Shown here one piece after another: positions 17,470 through 26,863 of a DNA stretch of 64,000 bases; the first letter of the stretch is position 1; each line of letters starts with the position of its first letter. The stretch is taken from assembly GCF_019278565.1 (NCBI RefSeq), contig NZ_CP058988.1, positions 1,736,001 to 1,800,000 of the forward strand. The letters run 5' to 3'. The notes under the pieces were generated by a model. The model made no database searches and was not told the origin of the DNA. It was given only the letters and a program-made list of their open reading frames with translations. The translations under genes and the position numbers were made by a program. This DNA comes from Cellulophaga sp. HaHa_2_95 (GTDB lineage: Bacteria > Bacteroidota > Bacteroidia > Flavobacteriales > Flavobacteriaceae).

Positions 17470-19656
17470 ATGTCTAAACTAAGATTTGATGCTATTTCTA
17501 AAAGCTATGAAAGACAGCGCATTACGATATCTGAAAATGGAAGACGTTCTGAGTTATTTGGAATAAATGTCTTCAATGAAGAGCGCATGCTTCAGTACTT
17601 AACCAAAGATGCCTTAGAGAGTGTTCGGAGTGCTATAATTTCAGGGTCTAAAATAGATCGAAAAATTGCAGATCAAGTAGCAGAGTCCATGAAGACTTGG
17701 GCTATTACAATGGGGGCAACCCATTATACGCATTGGTTTCAACCTTTAACGGGGGCAACGGCAGAAAAGCACGATGCCTTTTTTGATTTACTTCCTGATG
17801 GGCGTGCCTTGGAGAAATTTGGAGGCGGACAATTGGTGCAACAAGAACCAGACGCGTCTAGTTTCCCGAGTGGCGGAATCCGAAATACCTTTGAAGCTAG
17901 AGGGTATACTGCTTGGGACCCTACTTCTTCGGCTTTTGTTTATGGTACGACACTTTGTATACCTACTATTTTTGTTTCGTATACGGGTGAAGCTTTAGAT
18001 AATAAAGCGCCACTATTAAGAGCATTAAATGCGGTAGATGAAGCTGCAACTGCAGTGGCTAAGTATTTTGATAAAAATGTTTCAAAAGTAAATGCTACTT
18101 TAGGATGGGAACAAGAATATTTTCTGCTAGATAAGGCATTAGCGGTGTCAAGACCAGATATTGTCATGACGGGGAGAACCTTAATAGGGAATCAGGCGGC
18201 TAAAGGGCAGCAATTAGACGATCATTATTTTGGAGTAATTCCGGATCGTGTATTGAGTTTTATGAGCGATTTGGAGAAAGAATGCACCAAACTAGGAATT
18301 CCGGTTAAAACAAGGCATAATGAGGTGGCGCCTAATCAGTTTGAATTGGCACCTGTTTTTGAGGAGGCTAATCTTGCGGTAGACCACAACTTACTCCTTA
18401 TGGATGTAATGGATAAGATTGCTGACAAGCATAATTTTAAAGTGCTGTTTCATGAAAAGCCATTTGCAGGCATCAATGGGTCCGGGAAACATAATAACTG
18501 GTCTCTAGCAACAGATACCGGAGTAAACTTATTAAGCCCAGGATCTACTCCAATGAAGAACCTTCAGTTTTTAACATTTTTCATCAATACGATAAAAGCT
18601 GTAGATACTTATGAAGAGTTGTTGCGTGCATCAATTGCATCGGCAAGTAATGATCATCGATTGGGGGCAAATGAAGCGCCACCTGCTATATTTTCTATTT
18701 TTGTAGGAACACAACTGGGGAATGTTTTAGATGAATTAGAAGGGGTTTCTCAAGGAAAATTGTCTCCTGAAGAAAAAACGGAACTTAAACTAAATGTTGT
18801 TGGTAAAATTCCGGAAATATTATTAGATAATACAGATAGAAATAGAACTTCTCCTTTTGCATTTACAGGAAATAAATTTGAAATGCGCGGCGTAGGCTCA
18901 AAGAGCAATTGTGCTAAACCAATGACAGTTCTGAATACGATTGTTGCTAAACAACTTATAGATTTTAAGAAAGAGGTAGATGCTTTAATAGATAAGAAGA
19001 GTCTTAAGAAAGATGAGGCTGTTTTTAATATTTTAAGAGAATATATCAAAACGTCTAAGCGTATTCGTTTTGACGGTGATGGGTATAGCAGAGAGTGGGA
19101 GAAAGAAGCAGAACGCAGAAAATTAAGTAATAACAAAACAACACCGGCAGCACTTCAAGTTCTAACATCTAAAGCAAGTTTAGATTTGTTTAGAACCATG
19201 AAGGTGATGAGTGAGGTAGAGATAGCTGCTCGTAAAGAGGTGGAATTGGAAACCTACATTTTTCAAATTCAAATAGAAGGAAGAATGTATAATGAGCTCG
19301 TCTATAGCTATATTATTCCAGCAGCAATAGCGTATCAAAATGATTTGATCAAGAATGTTATGGGGTTAAAAGATATCTATGGAGCGGCACATAAAAAATT
19401 GACAGATGGTCAGTTATCAATCATTGAGCAAATTGCAGAACATATTGTAGAAGTAAAAAAACAGTCAGATTTAATGACGGATGCACGAAGAAGTGCGAAC
19501 CGTTTGAAAGATATTAACATGAAAGCTTTTGCTTATTGTGATTCAGTAAAACCTTATTTTGATAAAATTCGTTTGCACTGTGATAAGCTAGAAAGTATAA
19601 TGGATAATAATCTTTGGCCATTAACAAAATACAGAGAACTATTGTTTCAAAAATAA
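17470..19656 (+). CDS. glnN: Glutamine synthetase type III (GSIII)
   Basis: 728 residues from ATG 17470 (MSKLRFDAISKSYERQR); ATG 17458 would add four residues. The length is typical of GSIII, the large dodecameric enzyme of Bacteroidota and some cyanobacteria. Visible are the N-terminal LFGINVFNEERML, the THWFQPLTGATAEKHDAF signature, LGWEQEYFLLD, NEVAPNQFELAPVFEEAN, GINGSGKHNNWS and ASNDHRLGANEAPPAI, plus a long helical C-terminal part. It makes glutamine in the cytoplasm and is likely nitrogen-regulated. It is divergent from GSII and followed by a strong terminator. Confidence 0.97.
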   Translation: MSKLRFDAISKSYERQRITISENGRRSELFGINVFNEERMLQYLTKDALESVRSAIISGSKIDRKIADQVAESMKTWAITMGATHYTHWFQPLTGATAEKHDAFFDLLPDGRALEKFGGGQLVQQEPDASSFPSGGIRNTFEARGYTAWDPTSSAFVYGTTLCIPTIFVSYTGEALDNKAPLLRALNAVDEAATAVAKYFDKNVSKVNATLGWEQEYFLLDKALAVSRPDIVMTGRTLIGNQAAKGQQLDDHYFGVIPDRVLSFMSDLEKECTKLGIPVKTRHNEVAPNQFELAPVFEEANLAVDHNLLLMDVMDKIADKHNFKVLFHEKPFAGINGSGKHNNWSLATDTGVNLLSPGSTPMKNLQFLTFFINTIKAVDTYEELLRASIASASNDHRLGANEAPPAIFSIFVGTQLGNVLDELEGVSQGKLSPEEKTELKLNVVGKIPEILLDNTDRNRTSPFAFTGNKFEMRGVGSKSNCAKPMTVLNTIVAKQLIDFKKEVDALIDKKSLKKDEAVFNILREYIKTSKRIRFDGDGYSREWEKEAERRKLSNNKTTPAALQVLTSKASLDLFRTMKVMSEVEIAARKEVELETYIFQIQIEGRMYNELVYSYIIPAAIAYQNDLIKNVMGLKDIYGAAHKKLTDGQLSIIEQIAEHIVEVKKQSDLMTDARRSANRLKDINMKAFAYCDSVKPYFDKIRLHCDKLESIMDNNLWPLTKYRELLFQK

Positions 19657-19675
19657 AATCACATTTTTTTTAACT

Positions 19676-19708
19676 AAAAGCACTCAAATAGGAGTGCTTT
19701 TTTTTTTG
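19676..19708 (+). terminator. Terminator after GSIII
   Basis: AAAAGCACTC pairs with GAGTGCTTTT around a six-base loop and runs into a T-tract. Confidence 0.92.
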
Positions 19709-19739
19709 ATTCCACTATTTTTGTCGAAAATCAACATTC

Positions 19740-20918
19740 ATGAGTTCATCAAACAGCGAAAGATATAATCAAAGAGGTGTTTCCGCTTCTAAAGAAGACG
19801 TGCATAATGCTATAAAAAATATAGATAAAGGGTTGTTTCCAAAAGCATTCTGTAAAATTGTACCTGATTATTTAACGAATGATGATGCGTATTGTTTGGT
19901 GATGCATGCTGATGGAGCTGGAACAAAATCGTCTTTAGCTTATATGTACTGGAAAGAAACTGGAGATTTATCGGTTTGGAAAGGTATTGCTCAAGATGCC
20001 TTGATTATGAATATTGATGACCTTATTTGTGTTGGTGCTACAGATAATATTATGTTGTCTTCTACTATAGGACGAAACAAAAATAAAATTCCTGGTGAAG
20101 TGTTATCAGCAATTATTAATGGAACAGAAGAATTAATTTCAGACTTAAAAAATCACGGTGTTATAATTCATTCTACTGGAGGTGAAACGGCGGATGTAGG
20201 CGATTTAGTTCGGACTATTATTGTTGATTCAACCGTTACTGCCCGCCTTAAAAGATCGGATGTAATTGACAATGCAAATATAAAAGCAGGAGATGTTATT
20301 GTAGGTTTAGAGTCCTTCGGACAGGCAAATTATGAGAAAGAGTATAATGGAGGAATGGGAAGTAATGGATTGACTTCTGCACGCCATGATGTATTTTCAA
20401 AATATTTAGCAGATAAGTATCCAGAGAGTTTTGATGCCGAGGTGCCAGAAGATTTGGTGTATTCTGGGAAAGTTAAATTAACAGATTCTGTTAAAGATGC
20501 CCCTTTAGATGCAGGTAAATTGGTATTGTCTCCTACAAGAACATATGCGCCAATAGTAAAAAAGGTTTTAGAGAAATATTCAAGTAAGGACATTCATGGT
20601 ATGGTTCACTGTAGTGGTGGGGCACAGACCAAAATTCTTCATTTTATAGATAACCTACATATTATAAAAGATAACCTTTTTGAAGTTCCTCCGTTGTTTA
20701 AATTAATACAAGAGCAGTCTAAGACAGATTGGAAAGAAATGTATCAAGTATTCAATTGCGGACACCGCTTAGAGTTTTATGTAAATGAAGCAGTGGCGCT
20801 AGATTTAATTCAGATAGCCGATTCTTTTGGGGTACGTGGTAGAATTGTAGGTAGGGTAGAAGAAAGCCCAACAAAGAAATTGACTATAAAAAGTCAAAAC
20901 GGAACTTTTGAGTACTAG
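19740..20918 (+). CDS. purM: Phosphoribosylformylglycinamidine cyclo-ligase (AIR synthetase)
   Basis: 392 residues, the longer Bacteroidota form of PurM, which closes the imidazole ring in purine synthesis using ATP. It shows RYNQRGVSASKEDVHNAI at the front, the MHADGAGTKSSLAY loop, MNIDDLICVGATDN, the STGGETADVGDLVR segment and MVHCSGGAQTKILHF. It starts at ATG 19740 after the GSIII terminator. The Rieske-type gene follows after 51 bases on the same strand, perhaps with its own promoter. Confidence 0.93.
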   Translation: MSSSNSERYNQRGVSASKEDVHNAIKNIDKGLFPKAFCKIVPDYLTNDDAYCLVMHADGAGTKSSLAYMYWKETGDLSVWKGIAQDALIMNIDDLICVGATDNIMLSSTIGRNKNKIPGEVLSAIINGTEELISDLKNHGVIIHSTGGETADVGDLVRTIIVDSTVTARLKRSDVIDNANIKAGDVIVGLESFGQANYEKEYNGGMGSNGLTSARHDVFSKYLADKYPESFDAEVPEDLVYSGKVKLTDSVKDAPLDAGKLVLSPTRTYAPIVKKVLEKYSSKDIHGMVHCSGGAQTKILHFIDNLHIIKDNLFEVPPLFKLIQEQSKTDWKEMYQVFNCGHRLEFYVNEAVALDLIQIADSFGVRGRIVGRVEESPTKKLTIKSQNGTFEY

Positions 20919-20969
20919 TATATACGATAAGAGGTAGTTTTTCGTTGTGTCTTTAAACGGAATAGTATT

Positions 20970-21446
20970 ATGGAAAGAAAGGCATTTTTAAAAACACTTG
21001 GCGCAGGAGCAGCTTTTGCCCTAACATTCTCTTGTTTACACGGTTGTTCTTCTGATGGTGAAAGTGGTGAGACGGCTCCAGAAGAAGAGGGAGAGGTGCC
21101 TACAGGTGTTGATATTACGGTAGATTTAAATGCTAGTACTTCGTCTAATCTTCAAAACAATGGAGGTTTTATTTTTGTAAAATCGAAAGATAAATTTACA
21201 GAGACTGATATTATTATTGTTAGAAATTTGCAAGGAGAATTGGTTGCAGCTAGTAAGTATTGTAGTCATGAGAATAACCCTAACATATTATTTGTAAACG
21301 AAAATGATGGTATCTATGAGTGTAATGTTCATGGGTCTAGATTTGCACAAGATGGGACTCCCTTAAACTCTATAACAAGCAACCCTCTTAAAGTTTTTAA
21401 AACAGAAGTTTTAGCCAATGATGTCTTACGTATTTTTGAGGCGTAA
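20970..21446 (+). CDS. Rieske [2Fe-2S] domain lipoprotein
   Basis: 158 residues. The N terminus MERKAFLKTLGAGAAF resembles a Tat signal with RK in place of RR, and ends in a lipobox (LHGC, Cys at about residue 27), so it is likely a folded lipoprotein facing the periplasm. An acidic linker (EEEGEVP) follows. The Rieske cluster ligands are CSH in SKYCSHENN and CNVH in YECNVHGSRF. The second of these lies in a shortened box 2. Its gene is 12 bases before a thioredoxin gene and heads the redox cassette up to 24399. It probably passes electrons to or from the neighbours; the partner is not known. Confidence 0.88.
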   Translation: MERKAFLKTLGAGAAFALTFSCLHGCSSDGESGETAPEEEGEVPTGVDITVDLNASTSSNLQNNGGFIFVKSKDKFTETDIIIVRNLQGELVAASKYCSHENNPNILFVNENDGIYECNVHGSRFAQDGTPLNSITSNPLKVFKTEVLANDVLRIFEA

Positions 21447-21458
21447 ACTTCTGAAATT

Positions 21459-21893
21459 ATGAAAACGCTATTTTTTCTACTTTTATTTTTTTGTGCACTA
21501 GTTGTAAATGCACAAAACTGGCAAAAATCTTTTGCCGATGCACAAGCGCTCTCAAAGAAAAACAATCAACCTATAGTATTGGTCTTTGCTGGTTCAGATT
21601 GGTGTGCTCCATGTATAAAGTTAGATAGAGATATCTGGCAATCTGAGGAGTTTAAAAAATATGCAGAAAAGCACTATGTGTTATATAAGGCAGATTTTCC
21701 ACGCCGTAAATCCAATAAACTTCCTCTGGAAATAGAAAATCAGCATAAAATATTAGCGGATAAATACAATACTAAAGGATATTTTCCGCTTGTAGTGGTT
21801 TTAAATGAAAAAGGTGAAATTTTAGGGGAAACTGGATACAAGAAAGTGGCACCAAATGAGTATATTTCAGTCATAAATGAATTTTTAGATTGA
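21459..21893 (+). CDS. Periplasmic thioredoxin-fold protein with CAPC active site
   Basis: 144 residues with a signal peptide (MKTLFFLLLFFCALVVNAQ). The fold has VLVFAGSDWCAPCIKLD with the redox pair CAPC, and cis-Pro in GYFPLVVVL. It belongs to the Thioredoxin_7/DsbD-gamma-like group. It would reduce or isomerise disulfides in the periplasm. The stop overlaps the TTG start of the ApbE gene (TTGA), indicating coupled translation. A plausible client in this operon is the Cys-Gly-Cys lipoprotein encoded two genes downstream; this is inference. Confidence 0.9.
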   Translation: MKTLFFLLLFFCALVVNAQNWQKSFADAQALSKKNNQPIVLVFAGSDWCAPCIKLDRDIWQSEEFKKYAEKHYVLYKADFPRRKSNKLPLEIENQHKILADKYNTKGYFPLVVVLNEKGEILGETGYKKVAPNEYISVINEFLD

Positions 21894-22882
21894 AAAATGC
21901 CCCCCTTTATTTACTGTTATTCTTTTCGATACTGGTAACTAGTCAAGAGAAAAAATATGTAACCATATCGGAAACCATGAAACTTATGGGTTCTCGGTTT
22001 GATATTACTATTGTTGCAGAAGCAGAGAGTACCGCTAAGAAAAATATAGCGGAAGCTGTTGCGGAAATCAGTAGAATCGAAAAGATAATATCTTCTTGGG
22101 ATGAAACCTCGGAAACCTCGGAAATAAATAGAAATGCAGGAATTAAGCCTGTAAAAATTAGTGCAGAATTATTTGGATTAATAGAACGATCTATTAAGAT
22201 TTCAGAAATTACAGATGGTGCTTTTGATATTTCTTATGCTTCAATGGATGAAGTATGGAAATTTGATGGTAGCATGAGGCACCCTCCAACTCCGGAGCAA
22301 ATAACAATATCAATTGCTAAAGTAGGGTATCAAAAAATTCAATTGGATAAAGAGCAGCTAACCGTTTTTCTGCCTGATGAAGGAATGAAAATTGGTTTTG
22401 GAGCGCTTGGTAAAGGCTATGCTGCAGATAAGGCAAAAGAATTAATGTTGTCAAAAAAGGTATTTGCAGGCGTGATTAACGCATCTGGCGATTTAACCAC
22501 ATGGGGCAGGCAGGCCACTGGTGAGAAATGGATTGTGGGTATAAGTAATCCATTAGATAGAGAGAAAGTCTTTTCTTGGTTGCCCTTAGATGAATCTTCA
22601 ATCGCTACTTCAGGAAATTATGAAAAATATTTATTCTTTGAAGGAGAAAAGCATTCTCATATTATAGATCCTAGAACTGGATATCCTTCCAAAGGAATTA
22701 GCAGTGTTTCTGTTTTTTCTAAAAGTGCAGAGTTGTGCGATGCTTTGGCGACCGCAGTATTTATTATGGGTATTGATACGGGTATTTCTTTAATAAATCA
22801 ATTAAAAGAAACTGAGGTTATTGTAGTAGATTCTCAAAATAAAATTTTTAAAAGTAATGGTATTACGTTTGATAACCCGTAA
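21890..22882 (+). CDS. apbE: FAD:protein FMN transferase (ApbE family)
   Basis: 330 residues from the TTG at 21890, which overlaps the preceding stop. This start is needed to keep the signal peptide (PLYLLLFFSILVTSQ); the next ATG, at 21977, would remove it. Family features include MGSRFDITIVA, the FGALGKGYAADKA flavin-binding stretch, NASGDLTTWG, and HSHIIDPRTGYPSKG. ApbE enzymes attach FMN covalently to Thr or Ser of exported redox proteins using FAD and Mg2+. The usual target motif is not obvious in the neighbours, so the substrate protein may lie elsewhere or be unusual. Confidence 0.93.
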   Translation: MKNAPLYLLLFFSILVTSQEKKYVTISETMKLMGSRFDITIVAEAESTAKKNIAEAVAEISRIEKIISSWDETSETSEINRNAGIKPVKISAELFGLIERSIKISEITDGAFDISYASMDEVWKFDGSMRHPPTPEQITISIAKVGYQKIQLDKEQLTVFLPDEGMKIGFGALGKGYAADKAKELMLSKKVFAGVINASGDLTTWGRQATGEKWIVGISNPLDREKVFSWLPLDESSIATSGNYEKYLFFEGEKHSHIIDPRTGYPSKGISSVSVFSKSAELCDALATAVFIMGIDTGISLINQLKETEVIVVDSQNKIFKSNGITFDNP

Positions 22883-22892
22883 ATTTAAGTCT

Positions 22893-23102
22893 ATGAGAAA
22901 ACTCCTAGTATTATTTTTGATGGCAACTTCTTTTATGTCTTGTGTGGCAGTTAAGGAGTATGATAAAGTTTATTTGAATGATGAAGAGATGGTTTTATCA
23001 GCAAAAAATATGGACCAGTTTGAAACTAATTTTCAAATTTATCGAGAAGCATCTGCAGGAGCTAATGGCGGTAAATCTGGCGGTGGTTGCGGTTGTAATT
23101 AA
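22893..23102 (+). CDS. DUF4266 small lipoprotein ending in Cys-Gly-Cys
   Basis: 69 residues from ATG 22893 (MRKLLVLFLMATSFMSC), with a lipobox cysteine at residue 17. The middle VKEYDKVYLNDEEMVLSAK is followed by a glycine-rich tail, ANGGKSGGGCGCN. The front and tail fit DUF4266 as I recall it. The tail with two cysteines could be a metal site, a flavin or disulfide carrier, or a substrate of the upstream thioredoxin. The gene lies 10 bases after apbE and 25 before the DUF3570 gene. The function is unknown. Confidence 0.85.
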   Translation: MRKLLVLFLMATSFMSCVAVKEYDKVYLNDEEMVLSAKNMDQFETNFQIYREASAGANGGKSGGGCGCN

Positions 23103-23127
23103 AAGAAAGTCTTAAGTCAAACAAAGA

Positions 23128-24399
23128 ATGCAAAAAATAATATTCATCTTTTTAATCTTTCTAGGTACAGCGCTACATGGTCAAGAAACTACCTATAAGA
23201 AACGTGTGTTAGAAACCACCGAAGTAGATGCGTTGTTTAGTTATTACAGCCAAGATGGTGCTAATGCTGCAGTATCAGGAGGAGATGGTTCAGAAGAATT
23301 AACAGATGTTACGTCAACGGTAGTAGTTCGGTTACCAATGAATGATGATGACGTGTTAACCTTAGATGTAGGGATTTCAGCATATTCTTCCGCATCTTCT
23401 AGTAATATAAATCCTTTAGATGGTAGCGTCAATGAACGTGCTAGTCCATTTATAGCTTCTTCCGGAGCCTCGCAATCGGATGTTTTGGCGCATATTAATC
23501 CTACCTATCAGCACAGTTCAGAGGATCGAAATAAAATTTGGAATGCTAACGCGTACTTTTCCTCAGAATATGACTATTCTTCCTTAGGAGTAGGTGGCGG
23601 CTATGCACAATTATTTAATGAGAAAAATACGGAAGTAGCTATAAATGCAAAGGTGTATTTTGATGCGTGGAAACCTCAGTACCCCATAGAATTAAGAGAT
23701 GGTTTTTTTGATGATCGGGTAATGGGAACTGGTACTTATGCTCCAAGTTTTACAACATTTGATTCTGAAACGCGAAATTCTTACTCTTTATCTTTAGGAG
23801 TGACGCAAATTTTGAGCAAGCGCATGCAAGGGTCTATTTTTTTAGATGTAGTGGCGCAAGAGGGTTTATTGAGCACCCCTTTTCAACGTGTATATTTTTC
23901 GGATAAGGAAGATTTTTTTATTGAAGATTTTCAATTGGCAGATGATGTAGAACGATTGCCTGATACTCGTTTCAAAATTCCAATCGGAGGGCGATTAAAC
24001 TACTTTATCAATGATTATTTGGTGCTGAGAAGTTACTATCGTTTTTATACAGATGATTGGGGGGTTACCTCTCATACGGCTAGTTTAGAGTTGCCTATTA
24101 AAATTAGCAGCTTGTTTACGCTATATCCTACTTATAGATATTATACACAAACTGCGGCAGATTATTTTTATGCTAAAGAAGAAGCATTGTCTACATTAGA
24201 TTATTACACTTCAGATTATGATTTATCAGAATTTAATGCGCATCAATATGGATTCGGAATTCGGTATAAAGACATTTTTACGAATGCTAAATTATTGAGT
24301 TTTGGTTTGAAAACAATCGATTTACGCTTTAGTAATTATGATCGTAGTGATGGTTTAAACTCTTATATTTTTACATTTGGGACAACTTTTGTAAGATAA
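23128..24399 (+). CDS. DUF3570 outer-membrane beta-barrel-like protein
   Basis: 423 residues with a signal peptide (IIFIFLIFLGTALHGQ). The N-terminal part has the typical SYYSQDGANAAVSGGDGSEE region. The rest is alternating, aromatic-rich beta strands ending in FTFGTTFVR, as in outer-membrane barrels. It is the last gene of the Rieske-thioredoxin-ApbE-DUF4266 cassette. DUF3570 has no assigned role that I know of; a transport pore or an anchor for the lipoprotein are possibilities. Confidence 0.85.
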   Translation: MQKIIFIFLIFLGTALHGQETTYKKRVLETTEVDALFSYYSQDGANAAVSGGDGSEELTDVTSTVVVRLPMNDDDVLTLDVGISAYSSASSSNINPLDGSVNERASPFIASSGASQSDVLAHINPTYQHSSEDRNKIWNANAYFSSEYDYSSLGVGGGYAQLFNEKNTEVAINAKVYFDAWKPQYPIELRDGFFDDRVMGTGTYAPSFTTFDSETRNSYSLSLGVTQILSKRMQGSIFLDVVAQEGLLSTPFQRVYFSDKEDFFIEDFQLADDVERLPDTRFKIPIGGRLNYFINDYLVLRSYYRFYTDDWGVTSHTASLELPIKISSLFTLYPTYRYYTQTAADYFYAKEEALSTLDYYTSDYDLSEFNAHQYGFGIRYKDIFTNAKLLSFGLKTIDLRFSNYDRSDGLNSYIFTFGTTFVR

Positions 24400-24421
24400 T
24401 TGTATTTCTTATAACAATTTT

Positions 24422-24460
24422 GAAGCTTTGGATTTAGCCAGCTTCTGAGAAATATTTTTT
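24422..24460 (+). terminator. Probable terminator of the redox cassette
   Basis: GAAGC-TT-TGG pairs with CCA-GCTTC across a short loop (24422-24445), followed after eight bases by a T-run at about 24455. Confidence 0.5.
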
Positions 24461-24540
24461 CAAATTGATGATATCCAATAATTAAGTTCTATATAAATGT
24501 GCAAATTTATTGTAATTTCGCACAAAATGTTAGCAAGGTC

Positions 24541-25617
24541 ATGTTAGATAAGTTAAATATAGTAAAACAACGTTTTGATGAAGTGTCAGATTTGATTATT
24601 CAACCTGATGTAATTTCTGATCAAAAACGATATGTTGAGTTAAATAAGGAATATAAAGACCTTAAAAGTTTAGTTGATAAACGAGATTTATATATAGAGT
24701 TTACGAATAATATAGAAGAGGCACAAGAAATTATTTCTGAAGGAAGTGATGCAGAAATGGTAGAAATGGCCAAAATGCAAATGGAAGAGGCTAAGGTTGG
24801 CCTACCAAAACTGGAAGAAGAAATTAAAGTTCTTTTAATACCTAAAGATCCAGAAGATTCTAAGAATGTTGTAGTTGAGGTAAGAGCGGGTACCGGTGGT
24901 GATGAAGCTAGTATATTTGCTGGAGATTTATTTAGAATGTACACTAAATACTGTGAATCTAAAGGTTGGAAAACTAACGTTATAGATTTAAGTGAAGGTA
25001 CTAGTGGTGGTTACAAAGAAATTCAGTTTGAAGTTACCGGGGAGAATGTGTATGGTACCTTAAAATTTGAAGCAGGAGTGCACCGTGTACAACGTGTACC
25101 GCAAACGGAAACACAAGGACGTGTGCATACCAGTGCAGCTACAGTAATGGTATTACCGGAAGCTGAAGATTTCGATGTTCAGATTGATCCTAAGGATGTA
25201 CGTATAGATTTTTTCTGTTCTTCAGGGCCAGGAGGTCAATCAGTAAACACAACGTACTCAGCAGTGCGTTTAACGCACATTCCGTCAGGATTGGTTGCCC
25301 AGTGTCAAGATCAGAAATCACAGCATAAAAACAAAGAAAAAGCATTCAAGGTTTTGCGTTCTCGTTTGTATGACCAAGAATTAGCAAAGAAACAAGAAGA
25401 AGATGCGGCAAAGCGTAACTCGCAAGTTAGTAGTGGAGACCGTTCTGCAAAGATTAGAACCTACAACTACTCACAAGGAAGGGTTACTGATCACAGAATA
25501 GGACTTACTTTATATGATTTACAAAATATCGTAAATGGTGATATTCAAAAAATTATTGACGAATTAAGTCTTGTTGAGAATACTGAAAAACTAAAAGAAG
25601 CTTCAGAAATTTTTTAA
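24541..25617 (+). CDS. prfA: Peptide chain release factor 1
   Basis: 358 residues from ATG 24541 ([17 protein letters not shown]); an upstream ATG at 24499 gives an unlikely extension. It holds the class-defining PQT tripeptide region ([16 protein letters not shown]), which reads UAA/UAG, and the catalytic GGQ in [16 protein letters not shown] that triggers release of the finished chain. The C terminus [17 protein letters not shown] is typical. pyrF follows two bases after the stop. Confidence 0.97.
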   Translation: MLDKLNIVKQRFDEVSDLIIQPDVISDQKRYVELNKEYKDLKSLVDKRDLYIEFTNNIEEAQEIISEGSDAEMVEMAKMQMEEAKVGLPKLEEEIKVLLIPKDPEDSKNVVVEVRAGTGGDEASIFAGDLFRMYTKYCESKGWKTNVIDLSEGTSGGYKEIQFEVTGENVYGTLKFEAGVHRVQRVPQTETQGRVHTSAATVMVLPEAEDFDVQIDPKDVRIDFFCSSGPGGQSVNTTYSAVRLTHIPSGLVAQCQDQKSQHKNKEKAFKVLRSRLYDQELAKKQEEDAAKRNSQVSSGDRSAKIRTYNYSQGRVTDHRIGLTLYDLQNIVNGDIQKIIDELSLVENTEKLKEASEIF

Positions 25618-25619
25618 AA

Positions 25620-26441
25620 ATGACTACAGAACATTTAGTAGCGCAAATACATAAAAAACAATCTTTTTTATGTATTGGGCTAGACGTAGATTTAGCTAAG
25701 ATACCTGAACATTTACTAAAGGAAGAGGATCCCATTTTTGCTTTTAATAAAGCAATCATTGATGCTACTCATGAATTATGTGTTGCTTATAAGCCTAATA
25801 CAGCTTTTTATGAAGCGTATGGCATTAAGGGATGGATGGCTTTAGAGAAAACTATAAAATACTTGAATGATAAGTATCCTGAAATTTTTACGATAGCAGA
25901 TGCTAAAAGGGGAGACATAGGGAATACATCAACCATGTATGCTAAAGCATTTTTTGATGATTTAGGCTTTGATTCTGTTACAGTAGCTCCTTATATGGGA
26001 AAAGATTCTGTAGAGCCTTTTCTGGCATTTGAAGAAAAGCATACTATTCTATTAGCCTTAACTTCAAATGAGGGTGCTTTTGATTTCCAAACAAAGGAAA
26101 TTGAAGGTAAAGAGCTTTATAAGCAAGTTTTAGAAACGTCTATTACCTATAAAAATGCTGAGAATTTAATGTATGTCGTTGGAGCTACTAAAGCAACTTT
26201 TTTAGCAGATATTCGACAAATAATTCCTTCTAGTTTCTTGTTAGTGCCTGGTGTTGGTGCACAAGGCGGAAGTTTGTCAGAGGTATGTAAATACGGTATG
26301 ACAGAAAATGTTGGTTTATTAGTGAATTCTTCTAGAGGCATTATTTACGCATCTAAACAGGAAGATTTTGCGCAAGCAGCTAGAACATCTGCAAAAGATC
26401 TACAGAAACAAATGAAATTAGAATTAGAACAAAAATTCTAA
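25620..26441 (+). CDS. pyrF: Orotidine 5'-phosphate decarboxylase
   Basis: 273 residues, the longer type of OMP decarboxylase seen in Bacteroidota, making UMP in pyrimidine synthesis. The substrate strand [16 protein letters not shown] is at the front; the catalytic motif is [12 protein letters not shown] (Asp-Lys-Asp set); the phosphate loop is [10 protein letters not shown] with NSSRGIIYA. It follows prfA by two bases, so the pair is one operon. The stop abuts the convergent small gene. Confidence 0.96.
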   Translation: MTTEHLVAQIHKKQSFLCIGLDVDLAKIPEHLLKEEDPIFAFNKAIIDATHELCVAYKPNTAFYEAYGIKGWMALEKTIKYLNDKYPEIFTIADAKRGDIGNTSTMYAKAFFDDLGFDSVTVAPYMGKDSVEPFLAFEEKHTILLALTSNEGAFDFQTKEIEGKELYKQVLETSITYKNAENLMYVVGATKATFLADIRQIIPSSFLLVPGVGAQGGSLSEVCKYGMTENVGLLVNSSRGIIYASKQEDFAQAARTSAKDLQKQMKLELEQKF

Positions 26442-26633
26442 TTAAAATTCATTTAATAATTTCTCTAACTTTTGAGCTTTAGATTCAAAAAAATCACCCA
26501 ATTTAGTGTTTGCATATTGGATATTATTGGCCTTTTCTATAAAGTTCTGATATAGAAATTCCAATGCTGTGATAGAATATTCTTCTTTATTTAATGCTTT
26601 AACTGCCCCTACTTTACAGTATTGATTATTCAT
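26442..26633 (-). CDS. Small protein of 63 residues, unknown
   Basis: The preferred start is ATG 26633 (MNNQYCKVGAVKALNKEEYS). An ATG at 26654 is only six bases after an exact -7 box, TATATTTG on the minus strand at 26660-26667, and would lie at or before the transcript start. The protein is helical and soluble, ending FFESKAQKLEKLLNEF. It is convergent with pyrF with no gap. The function is unknown. Confidence 0.6.
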   Translation of the reverse strand: MNNQYCKVGAVKALNKEEYSITALEFLYQNFIEKANNIQYANTKLGDFFESKAQKLEKLLNEF

Positions 26634-26659
26634 AGTGTTTCTCGTTATTTTCATTATAA

Positions 26660-26667
26660 CAAATATA
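26660..26667 (-). promoter_or_regulatory. Promoter -7 box of the 63-residue gene
   Basis: TATATTTG on the minus strand, exact TAnnTTTG, 27 bases before ATG 26633. Confidence 0.4.
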
Positions 26668-26863
26668 CGTTGAAAAGCAGGTTATGGACGTTTAGTATTC
26701 GTTATATGTAGCTAAAAATCAGGTGTTTTGTAGAGCGATTTCATTTTTACTTGTAAATGATTCTAGAAAGTATGGCTAATTTTAAATAAACTCCGTTTTT
26801 AGTCGTTCTACTGATAATTCTTTCTATTAAAAAAATTAAGTACATTTACAAAAAAAGAACCGA

